Numbered from the stretch's first letter, positions 23,613 to 33,260 are shown. The stretch is 64,000 bases of DNA from DTWD01 sp963662965 (GCA_963662965.1 OY759970.1:3162001-3226000); one strand, 5' to 3'. The notes: generated from the sequence alone by a model not told the origin. Numbers and translations are program-made.

Positions 23613-26600
23613 TGACCTTTCTTGTTCTCGTGCGGCGTAACGTGACGCACTTCTGGCGGACGAATCTCGCGGTCGTCGCCGGCGTGGCAGCGGCGGTGGC
23701 TGTCCTGGCGGGTGCGCTGCTGGTCGGCGTTTCGGTACGGTCGAGTCTCCGCGCGTTGGCGCTCGAGCGGCTCGGTGCGGTCGACCAGGTGGTGACCAGT
23801 CTCGGCTTCGTTCGCGAGTCGTTTACTGAAGAGCTCGAGGCGGCCGACGGAGTCCGCGACCGGTTCGGGCCGGTCGCGCCGCTCGTTGCCGTAGAAGGCT
23901 TCATCACGCACCCGCAAAGCGGTCGCCGCGCGTCCGGCGTCCAGGTGTACGGCGTCGACGATCGGTTCTGGACCTTCCACGGCGCCGACCTTGCGACGGA
24001 CGGTTTTACGCTCGACCGCAACGCTGCGTTCCTCAGCGAGGGCTTGGCGGCCGAGTTGGGCGCGTCGGACGACGACGCGATCCTCGTCCGTGTCGAAAAG
24101 CCGTCAGCCGTGCCCATCAGCTCGCTCCACGGCCGGCGCGACGATGTCGGCCGGACGTTGCGCCTGGGGGTCACGCGGGTGCTCGCTGCCGCGGAGCTCG
24201 GCGAGTTTTCGTTCCGACCGCAGCAGGGGCTGGCCCGGTCGGTCTTCGTGTCGATGACGCGGCTTCAGCGCGAGTTGGAGCAGGAGGGGAGAGTCAACAC
24301 TCTACTGCTGGGGATCGGGGATCAGGGATCGGGGATCAGGGAAGCGAACACGGAGCGGCTGGCGATCGCGGAGGCGGCGGTGCGGGCGGTAGCGACGCTC
24401 GACGATCTCGGTCTGCGCGTGCGGGCGATTCCGGGGCACGACACGTTCGCGGTCGAATCCGAAGCCGGATTACTCAGCGACGAGACCGCCGCGACGGTCG
24501 ACGAAGTCGCCGCTGGACTCGGCATCCGAGGCGAGCCGGTCTTGACCTATTTGGCCAATCAGCTGCGCCACGCTGACCGGATCACGCCGTATTCGCTCGT
24601 CACGGCGCTCGACCTTCGGATCGTGAGCGAGGCGGAGATCGTCGACGAGCCGGCGGGGGCGACGCCGGTCGTGCTCAATCAGTGGACGGCCGATGATCTG
24701 GCGGTCGGGCCGGGTGACGCGGTCACGCTCGAGTACTACGTGTGGGAGGACGAGGGCCGGCTCACGACGCGCGAGGCGGAGTTTCGTGTGGCCGACGTCG
24801 TGCCGATCGCCGGCGCCGCCGCCGACCGTGATCTCGCGCCCGACTATCCCGGGATCACCGAAGCCAACAATGTCATCGACTGGGACCCGCCGTTCGACGT
24901 CGACCTCGGGCTGATTCGACCGGTCGACGAGGACTACTGGGACGAGCACCGGACGACGCCGAAGGCGTTCGTGCCACTCGAGGCGGGCCAGCAGATGTGG
25001 TCGTCTAGGTGGGGCCGACTGACGTCCGTACGCCTGTACCCCGAAGCCGGCGCCGACCTTGACTCGACCCGCGCGCGATTCGCCGCCGGGCTTCGCGACA
25101 GCCTCGATCCACTGGCGGTGAGCTTTGTCGTCTATCCGGCCCGCGCCCTCGCCGTGGAGGCGTCGAGCGGAGTCACCGATTTTGGGCTCTATTTCACCTA
25201 CTTCAGTTTCTTTCTGGTTGTGTCGGCCCTGATGCTCGCGAGCTTGTTCTTTCGTCTGGGCGTCGAGCAGCGGTTGCAAGAGCTTGGCGTGCTCCGCGCG
25301 GTCGGGTTTTCCGTGGCAGCGCTTCGGCGGGTCTTTCTCAGCGAGGCGTTCGTCTTGTCCGTCGCCGGAAGCACCCTCGGCGTCATCGGTGCGGTGGCGT
25401 ACGCCGATCTCATCATGTGGGGTCTCCGGACATGGTGGGTCGACGCGGTCGGAACCACGCGTCTGACGCTGGCGGTGTCGCCGCCGATGTTGGGCGCCGG
25501 CGTGGTCGGTGGCATTTTGGCGGCGGTCGCGTCGATCGCGATGACCTTGCGCGCGTTGGCGCCGGCCTCCCCCCGGAGCCTCCTGACGGGCGCGGTCGCC
25601 GAGGTGACCGGCATCCCGGAAGCCGCGCAGACGGCGCCGCCGACCGAATCACGCGCCTGGACCGTCGGGATCGCACTGGCCGCGACCGGTGTCGCGTTGG
25701 TGGGGACGGCGGCGGTCGGGCTCATCGGGGCGACCGGTGGGTTCTTTGGCGGCGGTTTCGTGCTTCTGGCAGCGATGCTCGTGCTCGTCTGGAGCTGGCT
25801 CAACGGACGGCCGAGCCGGCACACTGACGGCCCGTGGTCGCTGTCGCAGATGGGATTCCGAAACGCGTCGTATCGACCGGGTCGCAGCGTGCTCTGCATT
25901 GCCCTGATCGCATCAGCCGCGTTCATCATCGTGGCGGTCGATGCGTTTCGGCTCGAGGGGGGCGGCGACCTGATCGACCGAGCGTCGGGCACCGGCGGCT
26001 ACACGCTGCTGGCCAATACGCTCTTGCCGATTGTCCGAGACCCGTCGACCCCCAACGGGCGGGAGGAGCTGTTCGTCGCCGACCTCTTCGAGCCGGGTGC
26101 CCCGCTCGACGGCGTGGCCATGACCCGCTTCCGGGTGCGGCCGGGCGAGGATGCCAGCTGCTTGAACCTCTATCAGGCGAAGGATCCGCGGGTGCTCGCG
26201 CCGACGGCGGCGTTCGTGGAGGACGGCCGCTTCAGCTTTCGCGCGTCGATCGCCGAGACGCCGGAGGAAGAGGAGAATCCGTGGCTGCTGCTGGACCGCC
26301 AATTTGACGATGGCGCGATCCCGGCCATTGCCGACGCCACGTCGCTGCAGTATGCGCTGCATTTGTCGGTCGGCGATGACTTCATCCTGAACCGGGACAC
26401 CGACAACCCGACGACGCTCCGGTTCGTCGCCGCGCTCTCCGACAGCATCTTTCAGAGCGAGCTCCTCATCGGCGAGCGGCACTTCGAGCGCGTCTTCCCC
26501 GAATACGAGGGGTACCGGTTCTTCCTCATCGATGCGCCGGCCGAGCGCGCAGCGGACGTGAGCGTGGCACTCGAAGGTCGGTTGGCCGATTTCGGATTCG

Positions 26601-27031
26601 ACGTCGTCTCCGCCGGGGATCGCCTCGCCGCTTTTCACCGCGTCAACAACACCTATCTCGCGACGTTTCAGACACTCGGCGGGCTCGGCCTCGTGCTCGG
26701 AACGTTCGGGCTTGGCGCGGTGCTGCTGCGGAACGTGCTCGAGCGTCGACGCGAGCTGGCGCTCATGCGCGCCGTCGGCTACAACGCCGGCCATCTCTCG
26801 CTGATGGTGCTGGCGGAGAACGCGTTTCTGCTGTTCGGCGGGCTCGCCGTCGGCACCGGCTGTGCCTTGGTCGCGATCGCGCCGGCATTGCTGGAGCGCG
26901 GCGGCACGCTGCCGATTGTCTCGCTCGGCGGGCTGCTGCTCGTGGTGGTGGCCGCCGGTCTCACCGCTTCGATCGCCGCCACGATCGCGGCCATACGCTC
27001 GCCGCTCCTCGGCTCGTTGCGCGCGGAGTAG
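23609..27031 (+). CDS. FtsX/MacB-type ABC permease, fused double-length
   Basis: 1140 residues, about twice a LolC/E subunit. A first membrane helix near 18-40 is followed by a large periplasmic domain (about 45-520), helices near 525, 580, 625, 695, 720 and 765, a second periplasmic domain (about 790-1010), and three last helices (about 1020, 1065, 1110). The FtsX segments YFTYFSFFLVVSALMLASLF and LGLVLGTFGLGAVLLRN mark the two permease halves. Translation is coupled to the ATPase gene. A tandem-like ggggatcagggatc stretch near 24310 adds a short Gly-rich insertion in the first periplasmic domain. Confidence 0.88.
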   Translation: MMTFLVLVRRNVTHFWRTNLAVVAGVAAAVAVLAGALLVGVSVRSSLRALALERLGAVDQVVTSLGFVRESFTEELEAADGVRDRFGPVAPLVAVEGFITHPQSGRRASGVQVYGVDDRFWTFHGADLATDGFTLDRNAAFLSEGLAAELGASDDDAILVRVEKPSAVPISSLHGRRDDVGRTLRLGVTRVLAAAELGEFSFRPQQGLARSVFVSMTRLQRELEQEGRVNTLLLGIGDQGSGIREANTERLAIAEAAVRAVATLDDLGLRVRAIPGHDTFAVESEAGLLSDETAATVDEVAAGLGIRGEPVLTYLANQLRHADRITPYSLVTALDLRIVSEAEIVDEPAGATPVVLNQWTADDLAVGPGDAVTLEYYVWEDEGRLTTREAEFRVADVVPIAGAAADRDLAPDYPGITEANNVIDWDPPFDVDLGLIRPVDEDYWDEHRTTPKAFVPLEAGQQMWSSRWGRLTSVRLYPEAGADLDSTRARFAAGLRDSLDPLAVSFVVYPARALAVEASSGVTDFGLYFTYFSFFLVVSALMLASLFFRLGVEQRLQELGVLRAVGFSVAALRRVFLSEAFVLSVAGSTLGVIGAVAYADLIMWGLRTWWVDAVGTTRLTLAVSPPMLGAGVVGGILAAVASIAMTLRALAPASPRSLLTGAVAEVTGIPEAAQTAPPTESRAWTVGIALAATGVALVGTAAVGLIGATGGFFGGGFVLLAAMLVLVWSWLNGRPSRHTDGPWSLSQMGFRNASYRPGRSVLCIALIASAAFIIVAVDAFRLEGGGDLIDRASGTGGYTLLANTLLPIVRDPSTPNGREELFVADLFEPGAPLDGVAMTRFRVRPGEDASCLNLYQAKDPRVLAPTAAFVEDGRFSFRASIAETPEEEENPWLLLDRQFDDGAIPAIADATSLQYALHLSVGDDFILNRDTDNPTTLRFVAALSDSIFQSELLIGERHFERVFPEYEGYRFFLIDAPAERAADVSVALEGRLADFGFDVVSAGDRLAAFHRVNNTYLATFQTLGGLGLVLGTFGLGAVLLRNVLERRRELALMRAVGYNAGHLSLMVLAENAFLLFGGLAVGTGCALVAIAPALLERGGTLPIVSLGGLLLVVVAAGLTASIAATIAAIRSPLLGSLRAE
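24311..24340 (+). repeat. Tandem ggggatcagggatc insertion inside the permease gene
   Basis: Near 24311-24343 the sequence alternates GGGGATCGGGGATCA and GGGATCGGGGATCAGGG, encoding LGIGDQGSGIREA in frame. The repetitive DNA differs from its codon-biased surroundings and looks like a late insertion tolerated in a surface loop. Confidence 0.55.
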
Positions 27032-27037
27032 ACAACG

Positions 27038-27790
27038 ATGCTCACGACTGAATCTCGCAACGGCGTCACCCTCGTCCGGCTGACGCACGGCAAGGTCAAC
27101 GCGTTCGATGTCGAGCTGATGCGACGATGGATCGCCGAGCTCGAGTCACTCGAGCAGGGCGACTCTTCGGCGGTGGTGGTGACCGGCTCCGGCTCCATCT
27201 TCTCCGCCGGCGTCGACCTGCGACGCCTGAGGGAGGGCGGCCGAGACTACGTCCAAGAATTCTTGCCACTCATGAGCGACGCCTTCTTCAAGACGTTCAC
27301 GTTTTCCAAGCCGCTCGTAGCCGCGGTCAACGGTCACGCCATCGCCGGCGGCTGCCTCCTCGCATGTGCCTGCGACTACCGTGTGATGGTCGAAGGCACG
27401 GGACGGGTCGGTGTCCCGGAGCTGTCGGTCGGAGTGCCGTTTTTCAGCACCGCCCTGGAGATCCTGCGTCTCACGCTACCGGCGCATCGTCTCCAGGCCT
27501 TGATCTACGGCGGGCTCACCTGCACCCCGGACGAAGCGCTCGCGAACGGCTTCGTCGATGAGCTCGTCGCCCCAGACGCGCTGATGGATCGGGCGCTGCG
27601 GATGGCGACGCGTCTCGGCTCGCTGCCGCCGGCGTCGTTCAGCCTGACGAAGCGTGCGGTGCGACAGCCGAGCCGGGATCGGATGGTTCGCTACATGCGC
27701 TCGATTGACGAAGAGGCGCTCGAAGCGTGGAAGTCGTCTCGCGTGCTCGACGCGGTTGGCGAGTATGTCGAGCGGACCCTCAAGAAATAG
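27038..27790 (+). CDS. Enoyl-CoA hydratase/isomerase (crotonase) family protein
   Basis: 250 residues. The crotonase fold is recognised from TGSGSIFSAGVDLRRL (CoA/oxyanion region), AVNGHAIAGGCLLACACDYR (oxyanion hole glycines) and RVGVPELSVGVPFF (with the Glu of hydratases). It lies 6 bases after the permease gene and 27 bases before the tricorn start. Likely acts on an enoyl-CoA, but crotonases are diverse and the reaction here is unknown. Confidence 0.88.
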   Translation: MLTTESRNGVTLVRLTHGKVNAFDVELMRRWIAELESLEQGDSSAVVVTGSGSIFSAGVDLRRLREGGRDYVQEFLPLMSDAFFKTFTFSKPLVAAVNGHAIAGGCLLACACDYRVMVEGTGRVGVPELSVGVPFFSTALEILRLTLPAHRLQALIYGGLTCTPDEALANGFVDELVAPDALMDRALRMATRLGSLPPASFSLTKRAVRQPSRDRMVRYMRSIDEEALEAWKSSRVLDAVGEYVERTLKK

Positions 27791-27817
27791 CCACTGCGTG
27801 TGAACCGAGGAGGTCTG

Positions 27818-29770
27818 ATGGTGCCCCGAATGGCGGTTGTGCTGGCGTTGTGCGTCTTCGTCGCGGTCGGTGGATCGTGGCCGGCCACCGCACAAACCAA
27901 GCTCCTGCGCTTTCCCGACATCGATGGCGACCGGGTCGTGTTCACCTATGCTGGCGATCTGTGGCTGGCGTCGACCGACGGGGGATTGGCGACGCGTCTC
28001 ACCGCGCATCCGGGGCTCGAGCTGTTCCCTCGGTTCTCACCTGACGGCAGCGCGATCGCCTTCACCGGGCAATACGACGGCGACGAGCAGGTCTACGTCA
28101 TTCCGTCGTCGGGCGGCGTGCCAAAGCAGCTGACCTACTACCCGGCACGTGGGCCGCTCGCGCCGCGGTGGGGCTATGACAATCAGGTGTACGACTGGAG
28201 TCCAGACGGCGCGGCCGTCCTGTTTCGCTCGCTTCGATACAGTACCGACCTGTCGGACAGTCGGCTGTATCTCGCCTCGGTCGACGGCGGCCTGCCGATC
28301 CCGCTCCCGATGCCGGAGTCTGGGGCCGGCGACTTGTCGCCCGACGGTACGCGGGTCGTCTACTCGCCGTTGTTTCGCGATTTCCGGACCTGGAAACGCT
28401 ACGAAGGCGGATGGGCGCAGGAGCTATACATCTTCGACCGCGAGACGACGCAGCTGACGAGGAGCGATACGTGGGACGTCCGGTGGCCCGGCGACGACGG
28501 GGTGAACCAGGTCGTCTACGAGCTGAACGGCGAGCTCGAGATCTACACCATCGACCAGGGGACATCCCGCAAGATTGCGATCACCGTGCCGGACGACGGG
28601 GTCGCGATGCGACCGTCTCGCGTGTCCGCGGCCGAGCTGATCGAGGACGCGGAGCTCAGCCCCAAAGGGGAGCGTGCGCTCTTCGTCGCTCGGGGCGACG
28701 TCTTCACGGTGCCGATCGAGAACGGCCCAACCCGCAATCTGACCCGGAGCTCGACAGCGCACGACAAATGGGCGCGCTGGTCTCCGGACGGCGGCACGAT
28801 TGCGTTTGTGTCGGACGCGAGTGGCGAGGACGAGATCTACGTGGTGGCGCAAGACGGATCCGCCGAGCCCGAACAATTGACGAGCGACGGGACCGCCATG
28901 CGCTACGCGCCGGAGTGGTCGCCGAGTGGCGATTACCTCGCCGTCAGCGACAAGGAGGGTCAGCTGTTTGTCGTCGATGTCGACACCAAGGCGGTGGTCG
29001 AGGTCGCCGACGAAGCGCGTGGGTCGCTCCGCGACTACAGCTGGTCGCCCCAGGGCGGGCATCTCGCATTCTCGATGACCGATACGAACGATTTCAGTTC
29101 GATCTATATCTGGAGCCGTGCCGACCAGCAGCTCCACCGCGTGACCGGCGAGATCTTCCACGAGTGGAATCCAGTATGGGATCCGGACGGTGAGTACCTG
29201 TACTACCTCTCCGACCGGCAGTTTGCGCCGCAGCTCGGCTCGTTCGAGTGGAACTACCTCGTCGACCGTGAGACCGGAATATACGCGCTGGCGCTCCGGC
29301 GCGACGTGCCGCACCCGTTGCCACCGGAGAGCGACGAAGTGGAAGTCGCTACTGACGCGAATGACACAGACGATGTCGCTGGCGACGACGCCGAGAGTGA
29401 GAGCGACGAAGACGAGGAGGCGGTTGAGGAGGACGAGGACGACGATGCCCATCAGCCGATCGGCATCGATTTCGAGGGTCTCGCCGACCGCGTCGTCCGA
29501 CTCCCGGTCCCGTTCGAGAACTACACGGGGCTGCACGCGGCCAATGACGGCGTCTTCGTGATTCGCGGGGGCGCGCAGTACTACGGACGCGACAGCGATG
29601 TGCGCCCAGCGCTGCAGCAATTCGTCTTCGAGGATCGCGAGTCAAAAACCATCGCCGAGGACATGAGCGGTTATGCCGTCTCGCACGACGGCGAGCATGT
29701 CTTGGTGCGCGAACAGGGGGCGTGGAAGGTCTATCCCGCCGGTGGCGGCGACTGTCGACCAGCGGACTGA
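27818..29770 (+). CDS. Tricorn protease homologue, N-terminal propeller half (frame ends early)
   Basis: 650 residues from ATG 27818, chosen because AGGAGG lies just upstream; the earlier GTG at 27800 is less likely. A signal peptide (VVLALCVFVAVGG...ATAQ) exports it. Two WD/TolB-like beta-propellers follow (repeats such as FSPDGSAIAFTG, WSPDGGTIAFVSD, WSPSGDYLAVSD). A strongly acidic linker (about 510-545, Asp/Glu run) precedes the last propeller strands. The frame stops right after KVYPAGGGD, where intact homologues continue into the C1-PDZ-C2 protease half; that half follows in another frame. See the next entry. Confidence 0.85.
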   Translation: MVPRMAVVLALCVFVAVGGSWPATAQTKLLRFPDIDGDRVVFTYAGDLWLASTDGGLATRLTAHPGLELFPRFSPDGSAIAFTGQYDGDEQVYVIPSSGGVPKQLTYYPARGPLAPRWGYDNQVYDWSPDGAAVLFRSLRYSTDLSDSRLYLASVDGGLPIPLPMPESGAGDLSPDGTRVVYSPLFRDFRTWKRYEGGWAQELYIFDRETTQLTRSDTWDVRWPGDDGVNQVVYELNGELEIYTIDQGTSRKIAITVPDDGVAMRPSRVSAAELIEDAELSPKGERALFVARGDVFTVPIENGPTRNLTRSSTAHDKWARWSPDGGTIAFVSDASGEDEIYVVAQDGSAEPEQLTSDGTAMRYAPEWSPSGDYLAVSDKEGQLFVVDVDTKAVVEVADEARGSLRDYSWSPQGGHLAFSMTDTNDFSSIYIWSRADQQLHRVTGEIFHEWNPVWDPDGEYLYYLSDRQFAPQLGSFEWNYLVDRETGIYALALRRDVPHPLPPESDEVEVATDANDTDDVAGDDAESESDEDEEAVEEDEDDDAHQPIGIDFEGLADRVVRLPVPFENYTGLHAANDGVFVIRGGAQYYGRDSDVRPALQQFVFEDRESKTIAEDMSGYAVSHDGEHVLVREQGAWKVYPAGGGDCRPAD

Positions 29771-30993
29771 TGGTCGACCGTGTGCCGGCCGACGAGTGGG
29801 CCCAGATCTTCGATGAAGTCTGGCGTCGGTTCCGCGACTTCTTTTACGTCGACAACATGCACGGATACGACTGGGAGGCGCTGCGCCAGCAGTATCAGCC
29901 GCTGCTCGAGCACGTGGCCCATCGTTCCGACCTCAACTACGTCATCGGCGAGATGGTGGCGGAGCTGAGTGTGAGTCACGCCTACATCGCCGGTGGTGAC
30001 TGGCAGACCCCCGAGCGACCGGAGGTGGCATTGCCGGGCGCCGTGTTCGAGCTCGACCGACAGGCCGATCGGTACCGAATCAGCGAGATCTTCAACGGAC
30101 ACAACGAGGAGCCGCGCTACCGTGCGCCGCTGACGGAGATCGGCGTCGAGGCCCGTGTCGGTGACTACGTCCTAGCGATTGATGGCGAGGAACTCGGTGG
30201 CTCAGACAATCCGTATCGCGTGTTGCGACACCGCGCCGACCGGCCGGTGCGACTGACGCTGAACGATCAGCCGACCTTCGACGGCGCCCGCGACGTCACA
30301 TTTACGCCGGTGACCGAGGAGCGGAGTCTCCGATACCTGACCGAGGTCGAGGCGAACCGCGCCAAGGTCGCGGAGCTGACCGAGGGGCGCGTCGGATACC
30401 TGCACGTGCCCGACATGGGGGCGGCAGGCATTCAGGAATTCATCAAGTGGTACTACGGCCAGATTCGGAAAGAGGGGCTGGTGATCGACGTGCGCGGGAA
30501 CGGCGGCGGTAACGTCTCGCAGATGCTGATCGAGCGTCTGAGCCGAAGGGTGCTCGGCACCCGCTTCGCGCGGACCTACGATACGCCGGACACGTATCCG
30601 GCCGTGACGTTTCACGGCCACCTCGTCTGCATTCTCGACGAGGACTCGGCGTCCGACGGCGACATCTTTCCCTACCGCTTCCGGGAAGCGGGGCTCGGTC
30701 CATTGATCGGGAAGCGGTCGTGGGGCGGTGTCATCGGCATCACGAATCATGGGCCGCTCATCGACGGCGGCTCGGTCAACGTCCCGCAGTTCGGCACCAA
30801 CGGTGTCGACGGGAGCTGGGTGGTCGAGAACGTCGGGGTCGAGCCGGACATCGAGGTGACGAACGACCCGCGGTCGGTGATCGCCGGTTCGGATCCCCAG
30901 CTCGAGCGCGCCGTCGATGAAGTGCTTCGCATGATGCGCGAAGACCCGAAGACGCTGCCCGACCGTCCGGCGCCGCCGGTGAAAACGCCGTAG
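29770..30993 (+). CDS. Tricorn protease homologue, C-terminal protease half
   Basis: 407 residues from ATG 29770, which overlaps the TGA of the propeller half (TGATG). Contains the C1 helical domain, a PDZ domain (about 120-190) and the S41-like C2 core. Probable catalytic residues of tricorn are all present: His in ELSVSHAYIAGGD, Ser-Asp in DSASDGDIFPYRF, and Glu in ENVGVEPDIEV. In the same frame just before the ATG, codons for STSGL match the usual junction sequence, so a one-base slip in an originally fused gene is likely. Alternatively stop-start coupling makes two subunits. Confidence 0.82.
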   Translation: MVDRVPADEWAQIFDEVWRRFRDFFYVDNMHGYDWEALRQQYQPLLEHVAHRSDLNYVIGEMVAELSVSHAYIAGGDWQTPERPEVALPGAVFELDRQADRYRISEIFNGHNEEPRYRAPLTEIGVEARVGDYVLAIDGEELGGSDNPYRVLRHRADRPVRLTLNDQPTFDGARDVTFTPVTEERSLRYLTEVEANRAKVAELTEGRVGYLHVPDMGAAGIQEFIKWYYGQIRKEGLVIDVRGNGGGNVSQMLIERLSRRVLGTRFARTYDTPDTYPAVTFHGHLVCILDEDSASDGDIFPYRFREAGLGPLIGKRSWGGVIGITNHGPLIDGGSVNVPQFGTNGVDGSWVVENVGVEPDIEVTNDPRSVIAGSDPQLERAVDEVLRMMREDPKTLPDRPAPPVKTP

Positions 30994-31004
30994 AAGGAGC
31001 CCTA

Positions 31005-33260
31005 GTGTCTGCGCCTGTGCCGCCGCGCGCCGCGCGGCGCCCGCATCGGATCGAGACGCACGGCGACGTGCGTGTCGACGACTACTACTGGCTCCGCGAG
31101 CGCGACAACCCCGAGGTGCGCGCGTATCTCGACGCCGAGAACGCCTATGTGCGCGACGTGATGGCCCATACCGCAGCGTTCGAGGGCCGCCTGTTCGAGG
31201 AAATCAAGGCGCGCATCAAGCAGACTGACATGTCGGTGCCGTATCGCGACGGCGCGTTTCGGTACTTCCGACGCTACGAGGATGGCAAGGAGTATCCGAT
31301 CTACTGCCGCGAGCCGATTGCGGCAGGTCAATACGAGGGTGCCTGGCAGGTCATCCTCGACGTCAACCAGGTGGCGGCCGGCCATGAGTACTGCGATGTC
31401 GGATCGCGTCGCGTCAGCCCCGATGCTCGCCTTCTCGCCTACGCCGTCGACACGGTCGGCCGTCGGGAGTACACCATCCGCGTCCGTGATCTCGACACGA
31501 CCGCCGAGTTGGCGGACGTCATTCCAGACGTGACGTCGAACGTCGTCTGGGCCGCCGACGACCGTACCCTATTCTACGCACGTCACGATCCAACGACACT
31601 CCGAGCGTACCAGATCTTCCGTCATCGACTCGGAACCGACCCGAAGACCGACGCCCTGGTCTTCGAGGAGACCGACGAGACGTTCACCTGCGCCGTCGGA
31701 GTCAGCCGGTCGAAGCGGTTCCTCATGATCGAATCGTCTCACACGCTCACCACCGAATACCGCTACCTCGACTCCTCGACTCCGGACGGCGTGTTTCGGA
31801 CGTTCCTGGCGCGGGAGCGTGGTCACGAATATGAGGTCGACCACTTTCGTGGCCGGTTCTACATCAAGACCAACGCCGCCGCCCGTAACTTCCGCCTGAT
31901 GGAGACGGATGAGCACCGGCCCGGACGCGAGCATTGGGCGGAGCTGATTCCCCATCATGACGATGTGTTGATCGAAGGCTTCGAGATGTTCCGTGACCAC
32001 CTGGTGGTCGAGGAGCGTCGCGACGGGTTGGCGCAGATTCGCGTCCGGCCATGGTCGCCGACGCGAGATGGTGAGCACGAGGTCGCCTTCGACGAGCCGG
32101 CCTATGACGCCTACGTCGACACGAATCGGGAGACCGACACCGCGACACTCAGATTTGCGTATAGCTCGATGGCGACGCCGCTGTCGGTCTACGACTACGA
32201 CATGACGACGCGCGCGCGGACGTTGCTCAAACGAGACGACGTGCTCGGCGATTTCGATCCGTCGCGATACGAAACGGTGCGCCTCGCGGCGATTGCCACG
32301 GACGGCGCGCGGGTCCCGATCTCGCTCGTCCGCCGTCGCGCCGCGCCGCGGGACGGCCGCGCCCCGCTCTTGCTCTACGGATACGGGTCCTACGGCATCA
32401 GCCTGGAGCCGACGTTTCGGACGTCGCGCCTGAGCTTGCTCGACCGCGGGTTTACGTTTGCCATCGCGCACGTTCGCGGGGGTGAAGAGCTCGGTCGCGC
32501 GTGGTACGACGACGGCAAGCTGCTGAAGAAGAAGAACACGTTTACCGATTTCCGTACCTGCGCGGAACACCTGATTGCGCAGGGATGGACCGCCTCGGAC
32601 CGAATCTTCGCGATGGGCGGCAGCGCCGGCGGGCTCCTGATGGGGGCGGTCATCAACATGTGCCCCGATCTGTTCCACGGGGTCGTGGCGCAAGTGCCGT
32701 TCGTCGACGTTCTGACGACGATGCTCGACGAGAGCATTCCGCTGACCACCGGCGAGTACGACGAGTGGGGGAATCCGAACGACCCGCAGTGTTACGACTA
32801 CATCCAGTCGTACTCGCCGTACGACAACATCGATGCCGTCACCTGGCCCCACCTTCTCGTCATGACCGGACTGCATGACTCCCAGGTGCAGTATTGGGAA
32901 CCGGCCAAGTGGGTCGCCAAGCGAAGAGCGATCATTGCTCAGACGGGGGGCGTCGAGGTCGTGCACGGGGTCGAGGGCGCGCACAGCGCGCCCCCGCGGA
33001 AGCGGCGCGGGGCTCTTGCTCAGATGGGGCCTGCGGCTCCGAACCCCGCCGCCGTCGCTAGCCGGGACCCCAAGCCCGGCGCCGCTCCGGCGGGGCGCGC
33101 TGTGCGCGCCCTGACCGATGATAGACGTCTGTTGCTCAAGACCAATATGGAAGCGGGGCACGGGGGGGCCTCGGGCCGCTATCGCCAGTATCGCGAGCTA
33201 GCGCTGCAGTACACGTTCCTGCTGGACCTCGCTGGGCTGGCCGAAGGAGACAAGCCGTAA
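31005..33260 (+). CDS. Oligopeptidase B (S9A) with repeat-derived insertion
   Basis: 751 residues from GTG at 31005, cytoplasmic, cleaves short peptides after basic residues in this family. N-terminal domain (RIETHGDVRVDDYYWLRERD), seven-bladed propeller, then the alpha/beta hydrolase domain. Catalytic Ser540 lies in MGGSAGGLLMG, Asp625 in TGLHDSQVQYWEPAKW and His719 in NMEAGHGGASGR. Asp-His spacing is 94 residues against 35 in E. coli OpdB; the extra segment of about 59 residues (roughly 645-703) is encoded by a palindromic repeat pair. It keeps the frame open. Whether the enzyme still folds is uncertain. Confidence 0.9.
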   Translation: MSAPVPPRAARRPHRIETHGDVRVDDYYWLRERDNPEVRAYLDAENAYVRDVMAHTAAFEGRLFEEIKARIKQTDMSVPYRDGAFRYFRRYEDGKEYPIYCREPIAAGQYEGAWQVILDVNQVAAGHEYCDVGSRRVSPDARLLAYAVDTVGRREYTIRVRDLDTTAELADVIPDVTSNVVWAADDRTLFYARHDPTTLRAYQIFRHRLGTDPKTDALVFEETDETFTCAVGVSRSKRFLMIESSHTLTTEYRYLDSSTPDGVFRTFLARERGHEYEVDHFRGRFYIKTNAAARNFRLMETDEHRPGREHWAELIPHHDDVLIEGFEMFRDHLVVEERRDGLAQIRVRPWSPTRDGEHEVAFDEPAYDAYVDTNRETDTATLRFAYSSMATPLSVYDYDMTTRARTLLKRDDVLGDFDPSRYETVRLAAIATDGARVPISLVRRRAAPRDGRAPLLLYGYGSYGISLEPTFRTSRLSLLDRGFTFAIAHVRGGEELGRAWYDDGKLLKKKNTFTDFRTCAEHLIAQGWTASDRIFAMGGSAGGLLMGAVINMCPDLFHGVVAQVPFVDVLTTMLDESIPLTTGEYDEWGNPNDPQCYDYIQSYSPYDNIDAVTWPHLLVMTGLHDSQVQYWEPAKWVAKRRAIIAQTGGVEVVHGVEGAHSAPPRKRRGALAQMGPAAPNPAAVASRDPKPGAAPAGRAVRALTDDRRLLLKTNMEAGHGGASGRYRQYRELALQYTFLLDLAGLAEGDKP
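32938..33112 (+). repeat. Double palindromic repeat inserted in frame, copy R4
   Basis: A truncated repeat unit in reverse orientation is fused to a forward unit (from about 33023, cagatggggcctgcggctcc, to 33112). The outer arms form a perfect 21-bp inverted repeat at 32974-32994 and 33092-33112, beginning agggcgcgcacagcgcgccc. The insertion of roughly 175 bp preserves the oligopeptidase B frame and adds an Ala/Pro/Arg-rich segment. Confidence 0.85.
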
